Below are positions 1-10,428 of a stretch of 64,000 nucleotides of DNA, in pieces (within the stretch, counting starts at the first letter, position 1; each line of letters begins with the position of its first letter). This DNA comes from Rhodobacter sp. (GTDB lineage: Bacteria > Pseudomonadota > Alphaproteobacteria > Rhodobacterales > Rhodobacteraceae): assembly GCA_020637515.1 (NCBI GenBank), contig JACKKG010000001.1:2448501-2512500 (forward strand). The letters are read 5' to 3'. Below the pieces are notes generated by a model. That model had not been told where the DNA came from. It saw only the letters and a program-made list of their open reading frames with translations, and ran no database searches. A program made the translations under genes and the position numbers.

Positions 1-2
1 GC

Positions 3-817
<815 letters not shown>

Positions 818-821
<4 letters not shown>

Positions 822-1957
822 GCATGGCGCCCATCACCCCGCCCATTCCGACGCCCGCGCAGATGCCCGTGCCAACACCGGTGCCGGGGGCGATCTTTTC
901 GGCCCTGCCGATCCCGGCGTTTCTGACCGGCCCGCGCGGCGCCTCCGAGGTGATCCTGGACGTCAACCCCGCCGCCGAGCAGTTCATTTCGGTCTCGGCC
1001 AGCCTGCTGCGTGGCGCGCCCGTGTTCGACCGGCTGGCGATCGACGCGCCGATGGACGAGGCCGTCGCCCGGGCCCGTCGCAACCGCGCAGCGGTCTTCA
1101 TCAACGATTGCGAGGTTTGCACCGGGGACCGGCCGCCGGTGCTGTGCAGCCTGCAACTGGCCCCCATGAACGACGACGCCGACAGCCTGCTGCTGCTGAT
1201 CACACCGCGCGACATCGCCGGGCGTCTGGGGCGAACGGGGGTGGTGAAGGCGGCGGCGAAATCGGCGATCGGCATGGCCGAGATGCTGGTGCACGAAATC
1301 AAGAACCCGCTGGCCGGGATCGCGGGCGCGGCGCAACTGCTGTCGATGGAACTGAGCAGCGAGGAGCGCGAGCTGACCGACCTGATCGTCGCCGAGACGC
1401 GGCGCATCGTGAAACTTCTGGACCAGGTCGAACAATTCGGTGACCAGCGCCCGCCGGACCGGCGCGAGATCAACATCCACGACGTTCTGGAACGGGCCCG
1501 GCGTTCGGCCGAGGTGGGCTTCGCCGCGCATATGCATATCGGCGACGATTACGACCCGTCGTTGCCCGATGCCCTGGCCGATCCCGACCAGTTGCAGCAG
1601 GTGTTCCTGAACCTGTTGAAGAACGCGGCCCAGGCCCAGCCCGAGGGCGGCACCATCCGCATCCACACGTATTTCGAGCGCGGCCTGCAAGTGGCCGGGT
1701 TCGACGGGCGCCGGGTCGCCCTGCCTTTGCATGTCGAGATCATCGACGACGGGCCAGGCCTGCCGCCGGCGATCGCCGAGAACATCTTCGAGCCCTTTGT
1801 GTCCGGGCGCGAGAACGGCACCGGCCTGGGGCTGGCCCTGGTGTCCAAGATCATCGCCGCGCACGAGGGCTGGATCGAGGTGACCTCGCGCCCCGGACAG
1901 ACCGTCTTTCGGGTGTCGCTGCCCCTTGCGCGCCCCAGAACCAAGGAGCCTCGCTGA
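818..1957 (+). CDS. ntrB: nitrogen regulation sensor histidine kinase NtrB
   Basis: Cytoplasmic sensor kinase and phosphatase for NtrC, controlled by PII protein under nitrogen limitation. The 379 residues hold a PAS region (about 28-130), an H-box MLVHEIKNPLAG with phospho-acceptor His159, an N-box around Asn269 (LLKNAAQAQ), and nucleotide-binding DGPG (311-314) and GTGLGL (334-339) motifs. No membrane segment is visible, as expected for NtrB. It overlaps dusB by four bases and ntrC by one base (TGATG), so the three are probably cotranscribed. Confidence 0.97.
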
Positions 1958-3357
1958 TGGATGGAACCGTCCTTGTCGCCGACGACGACCGCACGATCCG
2001 CACCGTGCTGACCCAGGCGCTGACCCGCGCCGGTTGCCGGGTGCACGCGACCTCCAGCCTGACGACCTTGCTGCGCTGGGTCGAGGAAGGAAAGGGCGAC
2101 CTCGTGGTGACCGACGTCATGATGCCCGACGGCAACGGGATCGAGATGCTGCCGCGCATCAAGACCCTGCGCCCGGGCCTGCCGGTGATCGTCATCTCGG
2201 CCCAGAACACGATCATGACCGCGATCCAGGCCACCGAGGCCGAGGCCTGGGATTACCTGCCCAAGCCCTTTGATCTGCCGGACCTGCTGTCGCGCGCGGG
2301 CAAGGCGATGGAAAGCGCGCGGCGCGGGACGCGGGCCCCGATCGCCCCTGCCCACCGCGCGCCGATCGCCGCGCCTGACCCCTCGGCCGCCGAAGATCTG
2401 CCCCTGGTCGGCCGCACGCCGTCGATGCAGGCGCTCTATCGACTGGTGGCGCGGGTCATGAACGCCGAGCTTCCAGCCCTCATCACCGGCGAATCGGGCA
2501 CCGGAAAGTCGCTGATCGCGCGCGCGCTGCACGATTTTTCTGACCGGCGCGCGCAACCGTTCGTGCTGGCCTCGGCGCAGGATTTCGGCGCCGATCCGTC
2601 GGGCAACGGCGCCGGGCTCACGGCGCGGGCGCGGGGCGGGTCGCTGGTGATCGACGGTCTGGGCGATCTGGACGCGCAGGCCCAGGCGCGGCTGGTGCGG
2701 ATGCTGGATGCGTTGCCCGCCGATGGTCCGCGTATCATCGCCATCGCCGACGGTGGCCTGAACGCGGCGCTGGAATCGGGCGCGTTCCGGCACGATCTCT
2801 ATTACCGGCTGTCGGGCGTCACGCTGCATGTGCCCCCGCTGCGGGAACGGATCGAGGACATCCCCCTGCTGGCCGATCACTTCCTGGCCCGCGCCGCCCG
2901 CGAGGGGGGCACGCCGCGCCGGCTGTCTGCCGCGGCGCTCGAAGCGGTGCGCCAATACCGCTGGCCGGGCAATGTGCGGCAGCTCGAAAACGTCATCCGC
3001 CGCCTGGTCATCACCGGCCAGGAGCCCGAGATCGGCCGCACCGAGATCGAGACCGCGCTGAACGCCCATCCCGCGGCCGCCCCCACGGGCGAGGCGGCCG
3101 AGGCCGGCACGCTGGCCGATTCGGTCGCGCGTCATGTGCGGCGCTATTTCGAACTGCACGGCGCCGATCTGCCCCCGCCGGGCGTCTATCAACGCATCCT
3201 GCGCGAGATCGAGGCCCCGCTGATCGACATTGCGCTGGAATACACCGGCGGCAATCAGGCGCGCTGCGCCGATCTTTTGGGGATCAATCGCAATACTTTG
3301 CGCAAGAAGACGAACGAGCTGGATATTCGCGTGACACGGCGGCGCAAGTTGATGTAG
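1957..3357 (+). CDS. ntrC: nitrogen regulator NtrC, variant lacking the GAFTGA loop
   Basis: Response regulator partner of NtrB. It has a receiver domain with phospho-acceptor Asp53 (LVVTDVMMPD), a AAA+ domain with Walker A GESGTGKS (178-185), and a C-terminal Fis-type helix-turn-helix (QARCADLLGINRNTLRKK). The sigma-54 contact motif GAFTGA is absent: the region after the Walker A motif is shortened and the Walker B segment reads LVIDGLGD instead of the usual LFLDEIGD. R. capsulatus NtrC is known to lack this loop and to activate the housekeeping sigma-70 polymerase, so the same mode is inferred here. A terminator-like hairpin follows the stop. Confidence 0.96.
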   Translation: MDGTVLVADDDRTIRTVLTQALTRAGCRVHATSSLTTLLRWVEEGKGDLVVTDVMMPDGNGIEMLPRIKTLRPGLPVIVISAQNTIMTAIQATEAEAWDYLPKPFDLPDLLSRAGKAMESARRGTRAPIAPAHRAPIAAPDPSAAEDLPLVGRTPSMQALYRLVARVMNAELPALITGESGTGKSLIARALHDFSDRRAQPFVLASAQDFGADPSGNGAGLTARARGGSLVIDGLGDLDAQAQARLVRMLDALPADGPRIIAIADGGLNAALESGAFRHDLYYRLSGVTLHVPPLRERIEDIPLLADHFLARAAREGGTPRRLSAAALEAVRQYRWPGNVRQLENVIRRLVITGQEPEIGRTEIETALNAHPAAAPTGEAAEAGTLADSVARHVRRYFELHGADLPPPGVYQRILREIEAPLIDIALEYTGGNQARCADLLGINRNTLRKKTNELDIRVTRRRKLM

Positions 3358-3362
3358 TCAGG

Positions 3363-3402
3363 CAACAGGTCGTGGCGATTTTGCCGCACCTGTTGGTTTT
3401 TT
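3363..3402 (+). terminator. rho-independent terminator or attenuator between ntrC and ntrY
   Basis: CAACAGGT (3363-3370) pairs perfectly with ACCTGTTG (3388-3395). An inner partly paired segment lies between them, and six T follow at 3397-3402. It starts six bases after the ntrC stop. Only 24 bases separate the T-tract from the ntrY start, so ntrYX either depends on read-through or on a promoter inside ntrC. Confidence 0.75.
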
Positions 3403-3426
3403 CCTGAATGCACCGCGTGCCGTTCG

Positions 3427-5730
3427 ATGATCCCCGAATCCAGCCCTGACAGACCCGTCTCGCCTGGCGCGGGCGTGCTGCCGGCGCGACGCAAGCCCTT
3501 GCGCCGGCGTCTCGAGGCCGCGGGCACGGTGGTTCTGGTGCTGCTGGCGCCGCTGTTGGTGGCGCTGACGATGCTGGCGCTGGGGCCCTTCTCGACCAGT
3601 GTGACAAATCTGCCGTCACTCAGGGTCGTGCTGTCGGCGGACCTGCTCTACATTCTGGCGGTGGCGATCCTGGTGCTGTTGCGCATTCGCCGCATGATCG
3701 GCGCGCGACGCGCGCGCTCGGCCGGATCGCAGCTGCACCTGAAGCTGTCGGCGCTGTTTGCGGTGATCGCGCTGCTGCCCGCGATCACCGTCGCGGCCTT
3801 TGCCGTGGTGTCGATCAACCTGGGGCTCGAGGGGTGGTTTTCCGACCGCGTGCGCAACGTGGTCGGCAGTTCGCTGGCCGCGGCCGAAGCCTATCAGGCG
3901 GAACAGGAACAGACCCTGACCGAGGATGCGCATACCGTCGCCTCGTTGCTGGAAAACGCGCGCCGCACCGATCCCCTGGTGTCCGAGGTCTATACCCGGC
4001 AGCTTCTCAGCCAGGCGCAGTCGGGTATCCAGCGGGGCCTGCGCGTCGCCTTTATCATCGACTTCGACGGCAATCTGCTGCTGCGCGGCGACCGGTCGTA
4101 TCTGTTCGATTTCATCAAGCCCGAGACCGCCGACCTGGCGCGCGCCGCGAACGGCGACCTGGTGCTGATCAAGGATTGGCCGAACAGCGAGTTCCGCGCC
4201 TTGGTGCCGTTGCAGGGCTATCCCGACCGCCTGCTCTATATCGCGCGGGCGGTGGATGGGCATATCCTCAGCCTGCTCGACGAAACGCAGCAGACGATCC
4301 AGCTTTACAACCAGCTCGAGGCCGAGCGCGGCACCGTCCTGTTCAACTTTGCGCTGCTCTACATCGGCTTTGCGCTGATCCTGATCCTGGCCGCGGTCTG
4401 GCTGGGCATGTGGTTCGCCGAGGGACTCTCGCGGCCGATCGGGCGGCTTGCGGGCGCGGCCGAGCGGGTCGGTCAGGGCGACCTGGACGTCCAGGTGCCC
4501 GAAGAGCGCGGCGAGGACGAGATCGCCACCATGGGCCGCGTGTTCAACCAGATGACCCTGCAACTGAAGGGCCAGCGCGAGACCCTGCTGACCAACACCC
4601 GACAGATCGAGGAACGCCGCCGGCTGTTCGATTCGGTTCTGGGGTCGGTGACGGCGGGGGTGATCGGCCTGGATTCGCAAGGGCGCGTCGAATTCGTCAA
4701 CCGCGCCGCCGAGACGCTGACGCAGATCGCCTCGGCCTCGGCGCATCTGCAACCGCTGGAACGGGTGGTGCCCGAATTCGGCGCGCTGTTCGCGCGGCTG
4801 CGCGACGGCAAGGGTCGCATGGCGGGCGGACGGGTTCAGGACGAGGTGCGCCTCAGCCGGGGCGGGCGGCTGGAGAGCCTGCTGGTGCGCCTGGCCGAAC
4901 GGCGCACGGCGAACGGCCATCTCGAGGGGTATGTGGTCGCCTTTGACGACGTGACGGACCTGGTCTCGGCGCAGCGGCTGGCGGCCTGGGGTGACGTGGC
5001 GCGCCGCATCGCGCACGAGATCAAGAACCCGCTGACCCCGATCCAGCTGTCGGCCGAGCGGATCAAGCGCAAATTTGGCCGCCAACTGCCCGAGGACGAG
5101 GCCCAGTCCCTGGGGCAGTTGACCGACGTTATTGTCAGGCAAACCAATGACTTGCGTCGCATTGTTGACGAATTCTCGAAATTTGCCCGGATGCCCGAAC
5201 CCGACCGCCGCCCCACCGACCTGGTGCAGGTGGTGCGCGACGCGACCACCCTGCAAGAGGCCGGTCAGGAAAAGGTGCGCTTCGACGTCCGCCTGCCCGA
5301 CAGCCCGCTGATGGTGGACATCGATGCGACGATGATCTCGCAGGCGCTGACCAACCTCTTGAAGAACGCAGGGGAAGCCATTGAAGGGTTTGAGGAAACA
5401 GGCGACGCCCCCGATGGGTTCCAGGCCCGTATCGCGGTGGCGATGGACATCGACAACGACCGCGCGACGATCACCATCGCCGACAACGGTATCGGCCTGC
5501 CCGAAGATCGCGCGCGGCTGTTCGAACCCTATGTGACGACGCGCGAGAAGGGCACCGGCCTGGGCCTGCCGATCGTCAAGAAGATCATCGAAGAACACGG
5601 CGGCACGTTGCAGCTGCGGGATGCTCCGGTCATGGCCGGCTGCACCCACGCGGGCGCGCTGGCGGAAATCCGGTTGCCGATCCTGCGCACCCCGCGCGGC
5701 AATCGCACGGAACAAGGGGCAGAGGCATGA
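3427..5730 (+). CDS. ntrY: membrane sensor histidine kinase NtrY
   Basis: Membrane-bound kinase of the NtrY/NtrX system, linked in alphaproteobacteria to nitrogen metabolism, redox and envelope control. The 767 residues show hydrophobic segments near 30-55, 66-86, 106-130 and 305-330, with a periplasmic part between the last two. A HAMP linker (about 331-385) and a PAS domain (about 395-510) follow. The H-box VARRIAHEIKNPLTPIQ carries His530, and a C-terminal ATPase domain has GIGLPEDRARLFEPYVTT and GTGLGLPIVKK. It overlaps ntrX by four bases. Confidence 0.96.
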   Translation: MIPESSPDRPVSPGAGVLPARRKPLRRRLEAAGTVVLVLLAPLLVALTMLALGPFSTSVTNLPSLRVVLSADLLYILAVAILVLLRIRRMIGARRARSAGSQLHLKLSALFAVIALLPAITVAAFAVVSINLGLEGWFSDRVRNVVGSSLAAAEAYQAEQEQTLTEDAHTVASLLENARRTDPLVSEVYTRQLLSQAQSGIQRGLRVAFIIDFDGNLLLRGDRSYLFDFIKPETADLARAANGDLVLIKDWPNSEFRALVPLQGYPDRLLYIARAVDGHILSLLDETQQTIQLYNQLEAERGTVLFNFALLYIGFALILILAAVWLGMWFAEGLSRPIGRLAGAAERVGQGDLDVQVPEERGEDEIATMGRVFNQMTLQLKGQRETLLTNTRQIEERRRLFDSVLGSVTAGVIGLDSQGRVEFVNRAAETLTQIASASAHLQPLERVVPEFGALFARLRDGKGRMAGGRVQDEVRLSRGGRLESLLVRLAERRTANGHLEGYVVAFDDVTDLVSAQRLAAWGDVARRIAHEIKNPLTPIQLSAERIKRKFGRQLPEDEAQSLGQLTDVIVRQTNDLRRIVDEFSKFARMPEPDRRPTDLVQVVRDATTLQEAGQEKVRFDVRLPDSPLMVDIDATMISQALTNLLKNAGEAIEGFEETGDAPDGFQARIAVAMDIDNDRATITIADNGIGLPEDRARLFEPYVTTREKGTGLGLPIVKKIIEEHGGTLQLRDAPVMAGCTHAGALAEIRLPILRTPRGNRTEQGAEA

Positions 5731-7121
5731 GCGACATCCTGATTGTCGATGACGAACGCGACATCCGCGAACTGGTGGCCGAGATCCTGCGCGACGAAGG
5801 GTATGCGACGCGGCTGGCGTCGAATTCCGACGAGGCCATGGCGGCGGTGCAGGCCGAGCAGCCCGCGCTGATGATCCTGGACCTGTGGCTCAAGGATTCG
5901 AAGATGGATGGCATCGCCATCCTCATGGCCGTGAAGCATGAGTTTCCCGATGTGCCCGTGGTCATCATTTCGGGCCACGGCAATATCGAGATCGCGGTGC
6001 AGGCGATCAAGCAGGGGGCCTATGATTTCATCGAGAAGCCCTTCAACATCGACCAGTTGCTGGTGGTGATCGGGCGCGCGATGGAGGCCTCGCGCCTGCG
6101 CCGCGAAAACAGCAAGCTGCGCAAGCGCGACCCCGGCCCGACCGAGATGATCGGCCAGAGCGCGGCGATGAAATTCCTGCGGTCCCAACTGGCCAAGGTC
6201 ACGCGCTCGAACGGGCGGGTGATGCTGACGGGGCCGTCCGGCTCGGGCAAGGAGGTGGCGGCGCGCTATATCCATGCCCAGTCGAACCGCGCAGACGCGC
6301 CGTTTGTCACCGTCTCTTGCGCGGCGATCGAACCCGACAAGATGGAAAGCGTCCTGTTCGGGCAAGAGGGCGGCACCCGCGGGCTGCTGCCCGGGCTACT
6401 GGAGCAGGCGAACGGCGGCATCCTTTACCTCGACGAGGTCGCCGACATGCCCTTGGGCACCCAGTCGAAGATCCTGCGCGTGCTGGTCGAACAGACCTTT
6501 ACCCGCGTCGATGGCAGCGACCGGGTCAAGGTGGACCTGCGGGTCATTTCCTCGACCACGCGCGACCTGCGGTCCGAGATCGCCGCCGGCGCGTTCCGCC
6601 AGGAGCTTTACGACCGGCTGAACGTGGTGCCGATCCAGGTGCCCTCGCTCGAGGATCGGCGCGAGGACATCCCGACGCTGGCACGGCATTTCATCGACTT
6701 GCTGCATCAGTCGCAGGGTCTGCCCCGGCGCGAGTTGACCGAGGACGCCGAGGCACAGCTGCAATCCATGAGCTGGCCCGGCAACATCCGCCAACTGCGC
6801 AACGTCATCGAACGCGCGCTGATCCTGGGCGACGGTCAGGGCACCATCGAGGCGCGCGATCTGGCCTCGGACGCGGGCGGCGGCGCCGAGGACGAGGGGC
6901 GCGTGGTGTTGGCCGGCGGGCTGGCGACGCTGCCCCTGCGCGAGGCGCGCGAATTGTTCGAACGCGAATACCTGCTGACCCAGATCAACCGCTTCGGCGG
7001 CAACATCTCGCGCACCGCCGCGTTTGTCGGTATGGAACGCTCTGCGCTGCACCGCAAACTGAAGTCGCTGGGGGTCAACACCGCGGCGCTGTCAGGCGGG
7101 CGCGGCGGGCGCGACGACTGA
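5727..7121 (+). CDS. ntrX: response regulator NtrX
   Basis: Partner regulator of NtrY. It has a receiver domain with Asp52 (LMILDLWLKD), a AAA+ domain with Walker A GPSGSGKE (169-176), and a Fis-type DNA-binding helix-turn-helix at the end (NISRTAAFVGMERSALHRKL). At residues 213-220, where sigma-54 activators carry GAFTGA, the sequence is QEGGTRGL. Sigma-54 activation is therefore unlikely, as noted for other alphaproteobacterial NtrX proteins. Translationally coupled to ntrY; trkA starts 10 bases downstream, so one long transcript is plausible. Confidence 0.96.
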   Translation: MSDILIVDDERDIRELVAEILRDEGYATRLASNSDEAMAAVQAEQPALMILDLWLKDSKMDGIAILMAVKHEFPDVPVVIISGHGNIEIAVQAIKQGAYDFIEKPFNIDQLLVVIGRAMEASRLRRENSKLRKRDPGPTEMIGQSAAMKFLRSQLAKVTRSNGRVMLTGPSGSGKEVAARYIHAQSNRADAPFVTVSCAAIEPDKMESVLFGQEGGTRGLLPGLLEQANGGILYLDEVADMPLGTQSKILRVLVEQTFTRVDGSDRVKVDLRVISSTTRDLRSEIAAGAFRQELYDRLNVVPIQVPSLEDRREDIPTLARHFIDLLHQSQGLPRRELTEDAEAQLQSMSWPGNIRQLRNVIERALILGDGQGTIEARDLASDAGGGAEDEGRVVLAGGLATLPLREARELFEREYLLTQINRFGGNISRTAAFVGMERSALHRKLKSLGVNTAALSGGRGGRDD

Positions 7122-7131
7122 GGATTAGGCG

Positions 7132-8508
7132 ATGAAGATCATCATCTGCGGCGCGGGACAGGTCGGCTGGCAGATCGCCCGCCAACTGGCCGGCGAGGCG
7201 AACGACGTGGCCATCGTCGACAACAACGCGGCGCTGGTGCGGCGCGCGACCGACACGCTCGAGGTGCAGGGCATCGTCGGCTTTGCCTCGCATCCCGATG
7301 TGCTGGAGGAAGCTGGCGCGCGCGAGGCCGACATGATCATCGCCGCGACCCATTCCGACGAGGTGAACATGGTCACCTGTCAGGTCGCGCATTCGGTGTT
7401 CAACGTCACCCGCAAGATCGCGCGGCTCAGGGCGCAGACCTATCTGGATCCGCTCTATTCCGACCTGTTCCGCCGCGACCACTTGCCGATCGACGTGGTC
7501 ATCAACCCCGAACGCGAGGTCTCGCGCGCCGCGTTGCGCCGCTTTGCCGCGCCGTCTACCTTTGACGTGCAGGATTTTCTGGATGGCAGCGTGCGGCTGG
7601 CCGGCATTTCGCTGGATGCGGAATGCCCGGTGCTGAACACGCCGCTGCGGCAATTGACCGAGCTGTTCTCAAGCCTGCGCGCGATCGTGGTCGGCGTCCG
7701 CCGTCAGGGCAAGTTGTTCGCCCCCGAGCCCGGCGATCAACTGTTCGAGGGCGACCAGATCTATGTTGTCTCGGAAAGTTCGGACCTGGCGCGGACTCTG
7801 GCGATCTTCGGCAAGCCGCAGGCAAAGCAGGAACGCATCGTCATTCTGGGCGCGGGCAACGTGGGGCTGGCGGTGGCGGGGGCGCTGGAAACCCAACCCG
7901 AGCGGGTGCGCGTCAAGGTCATCGAACGCGACCGCACCCGCGCCGAGATCGCCGCCGACGCGCTGGAGCGCACCATTGTGCTGCACGGCGACGGCATGGA
8001 CAGCGAATTGCTGAACGAGGCCGCCATCGATTCGGCCGACGCGCTGCTGGCGGTGACCGACGACGACAAGACCAACCTGCTGGCCTGCGTGCGCGCCAAG
8101 GCGATGGGCTGCAAGATGACCATCGCGCTGGTCAACGACCCGTCGCTGGTGCCCCTGATGAACCACCTGGGGATCGACGCGCACATCAACCCGCGCGCCA
8201 CAACCGTCAGTTCGATCCTGCGCCATGTTCGCCATGGGCGCGTGCGCTCGATCTACACCATCGGCGACGGCGAAGCCGAGGTGATCGAGGCGCAGGTGCT
8301 CTCGACCTCGCCGCTGGCAGGGCGCACCATCGGCACCATCGGCTTTCCCGAAGGGGCGCTGGTCGGTGCGGTGCGCAAGCAGGGCGAATTCGTGAAGCCG
8401 ACCGGCGCGACGGAACTGGCCGAGGGTGACCTGCTGGTCATCTTCGCGCTGCGCAACGATGTCCCCGAGATCGAGCGCCTGTTGCAGGTGGCGGTGGAGT
8501 ATTTCTGA
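7132..8508 (+). CDS. trkA: Trk potassium uptake regulatory protein TrkA
   Basis: Peripheral NAD-binding subunit that gates the TrkH potassium channel. The 458 residues form two tandem RCK units, each with a Rossmann glycine motif: CGAGQVG near 6-12 and LGAGNVG near 239-245. Each is followed by a TrkA-C ligand domain. Tandem RCK domains are typical of TrkA rather than KtrA. It sits directly between ntrX and trkH, one base from the trkH start. The ntrYX-trkA linkage is conserved in many alphaproteobacteria. Confidence 0.97.
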   Translation: MKIIICGAGQVGWQIARQLAGEANDVAIVDNNAALVRRATDTLEVQGIVGFASHPDVLEEAGAREADMIIAATHSDEVNMVTCQVAHSVFNVTRKIARLRAQTYLDPLYSDLFRRDHLPIDVVINPEREVSRAALRRFAAPSTFDVQDFLDGSVRLAGISLDAECPVLNTPLRQLTELFSSLRAIVVGVRRQGKLFAPEPGDQLFEGDQIYVVSESSDLARTLAIFGKPQAKQERIVILGAGNVGLAVAGALETQPERVRVKVIERDRTRAEIAADALERTIVLHGDGMDSELLNEAAIDSADALLAVTDDDKTNLLACVRAKAMGCKMTIALVNDPSLVPLMNHLGIDAHINPRATTVSSILRHVRHGRVRSIYTIGDGEAEVIEAQVLSTSPLAGRTIGTIGFPEGALVGAVRKQGEFVKPTGATELAEGDLLVIFALRNDVPEIERLLQVAVEYF

Positions 8509-8509
8509 G

Positions 8510-10000
8510 ATGCGCCCCGGCCTCGCGTCTGTCCCGCCGCTCGTGGCGCTGGTCGGCGCGGCCGGGATCCTGATGCTGGTCCCGGCGTTGAAGGCTGCGC
8601 TCGACGGGCAGGCCAGCCTGGCGCGCGATTTCTTCTATTGGGCGCTGATCTGCCTGGCGCTGGCCAGTTTCGTGGCCATCGCCCTGGCCGGACGCCCGTC
8701 GCGCGCCCGCGGGCAGGGGCCCTTTCCGCTGCTGGCGGCGGTCTATCTGCTCTTGCCGGCGGTGATGGCGCTGCCCCTGGCCGAGGCCCTGCCGCAGATG
8801 CGGCTGGTGGACGCCTGGTTCGAGATGATCTCCAGTTTCACCACCACCGGCGCCTCGCTGATCGAACTGCCGCGCCGCGTCCCCGAGGCGGTGCACCTTT
8901 GGCGGGGCATGGCCGGTTGGCTGGGCGGATTGTTCATCGTCTCGGCGGCAACGGCGCTGCTGGCACCGCTCAGGCTGGGCGGGTTCGAAATGCTGCGCCG
9001 CCACCCCGGCACCGTGGCGCGCGGCGCCAACAACGGGCCCGGCGCGCGGCTGATGGCGCATGGCGCGGTCGTGCTGCCGGCCTTTGCCGGGCTGACGCTG
9101 GCGCTGTGGCTGATCCTGACCCTGTTGGGCGTGCCCGGGTTCGACGCGCTGATGCAGGCGATGGCGGTGCTGTCCACCTCGGGCATCCTGCCGCGCGAGA
9201 CACTGGGCAACGTCGGTCTGATGCCCGAGATCGTGATCTTCGCCTTTCTGTGCCTCGCCCTCAGCCGGAGGTTCCTGCCGGGGCATGGTGCGCGGCAGCG
9301 CGCGCTCGTGCGCGATCCCGAACTCTGGACCGCGGCGGTTCTGGTCGCGCTGGTCACCTTGTTCGTCGTCGCCCGGCATTGGGCCGGCGCCTTCGAGGCC
9401 CGCGAGGGCGAGAACCTGCCCGCCATGGGGCGCGCGGCCTGGGGAGCGGCGTTCACCGCGCTGTCCTTTCTGACCACGACCGGGTTCGTCGATCAGGACT
9501 GGATCGCAAGCCGCGCCTGGTCGGGGCTGACCCCGCCGGGGCTGGTGTTGATGTCGGTGGCCCTGCTGGGCGGCGGTGTCGCCACCACCGCGGGCGGGAT
9601 CAAGCTGCTGCGGCTTTACGCGCTGGGGCGGCTCAGCCGGTTCGAACTGATGCGCATGATCTATCCGTCCATGGTGATCGGCGGCAACGAATACGACCGC
9701 TTTCTGGCCACCACGGCGGCGCGCTCGGCCTGGTTGTTCGCGATGGTCTTTGCGCTGACCTCGGTCGTGGTGGTGGCGCTGTTGCTGTTCAGTGGCATGA
9801 GCCTGGAAACGGCGATGATCTTCAGCATCGCGGCGCTGACCAACTGCGGGCAACTGGTGCAGGTGGCGGGCGATCTGCCGCTCTATTGGGTGCTGCTGTC
9901 CGATCCGGCGCGCCTGGTGCTGGCGGTGGCGATGATTCTCGGCCGGCTCGAAATCCTGGTGCTGCTGGCCGCGATCCTGGACCGCTCGCGCCGTCACTGA
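8510..10000 (+). CDS. trkH: Trk potassium transporter membrane subunit TrkH
   Basis: Integral membrane potassium-translocating subunit. The ATG at 8510 is chosen because it follows the trkA stop by one base and gives 496 residues, the normal TrkH length; the frame also stays open upstream inside trkA. Four pore-loop filter segments are visible: SSFTTTGAS, VLSTSGILP, LTTTGFVD and LTNCGQL. Each has the selectivity glycine, and hydrophobic helices lie between them. Acts with TrkA in potassium uptake. Confidence 0.95.
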   Translation: MRPGLASVPPLVALVGAAGILMLVPALKAALDGQASLARDFFYWALICLALASFVAIALAGRPSRARGQGPFPLLAAVYLLLPAVMALPLAEALPQMRLVDAWFEMISSFTTTGASLIELPRRVPEAVHLWRGMAGWLGGLFIVSAATALLAPLRLGGFEMLRRHPGTVARGANNGPGARLMAHGAVVLPAFAGLTLALWLILTLLGVPGFDALMQAMAVLSTSGILPRETLGNVGLMPEIVIFAFLCLALSRRFLPGHGARQRALVRDPELWTAAVLVALVTLFVVARHWAGAFEAREGENLPAMGRAAWGAAFTALSFLTTTGFVDQDWIASRAWSGLTPPGLVLMSVALLGGGVATTAGGIKLLRLYALGRLSRFELMRMIYPSMVIGGNEYDRFLATTAARSAWLFAMVFALTSVVVVALLLFSGMSLETAMIFSIAALTNCGQLVQVAGDLPLYWVLLSDPARLVLAVAMILGRLEILVLLAAILDRSRRH

Positions 10001-10171
10001 GGGGGCGTTTTCGGACCCGCTGCCTGGGGTCTCGAAATTCCCCTTGTTAATCCTATGAAAATGCGATGATTTGGGCTGGAAACTTGCGCGCTGTCCCTTC
10101 ATACTCGGCGCAACAGGGGGGAAACTGCGCGCGCCGGGCGCCGCGTAGGCCGATAACAAAAGGCAAAGACA

Positions 10172-10405
10172 ATGGCCGTCGACAAACAGAACTTGCAGGA
10201 CGCTTTCCTGAACCATGTGCGCAAGAACAAGGTTCCCGTGACGATTTTCCTGATCAACGGGGTCAAACTTCTTGGCGTCATCACCTGGTTCGACAACTTC
10301 TGCGTCCTCTTGCGCCGCGAGGGGCAAAGCCAGCTTGTCTACAAACACGCCATCTCGACCATCATGCCGGGCCAGCCGATCTCGCTCTACAACGGCGAGG
10401 ATTGA
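10172..10405 (+). CDS. hfq: RNA chaperone Hfq
   Basis: Hexameric Sm-like RNA chaperone that pairs small RNAs with mRNAs; its Rhodobacter homologue was first named NrfA for its role in nif gene expression. The 77 residues hold the Sm1 core (FLINGVKLLGVITWFDNFCVLL) shortened at both ends here, and the Sm2 segment VYKHAISTI. The short acidic tail LYNGED is typical of alphaproteobacteria. It follows trkH after a 171-bp gap that presumably carries its promoter, and precedes hflX by 23 bp. Confidence 0.98.
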   Translation: MAVDKQNLQDAFLNHVRKNKVPVTIFLINGVKLLGVITWFDNFCVLLRREGQSQLVYKHAISTIMPGQPISLYNGED

Positions 10406-10428
10406 CGCCCCGGCGGGGTAACCCGCAC

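Noticed and set aside
3616..5715. A 699-codon open frame antisense to ntrY
   Set aside because: A mirror of a high-GC coding sequence. The translation is low-complexity, rich in Gln, Arg and His, without any domain, while ntrY itself is a complete kinase.
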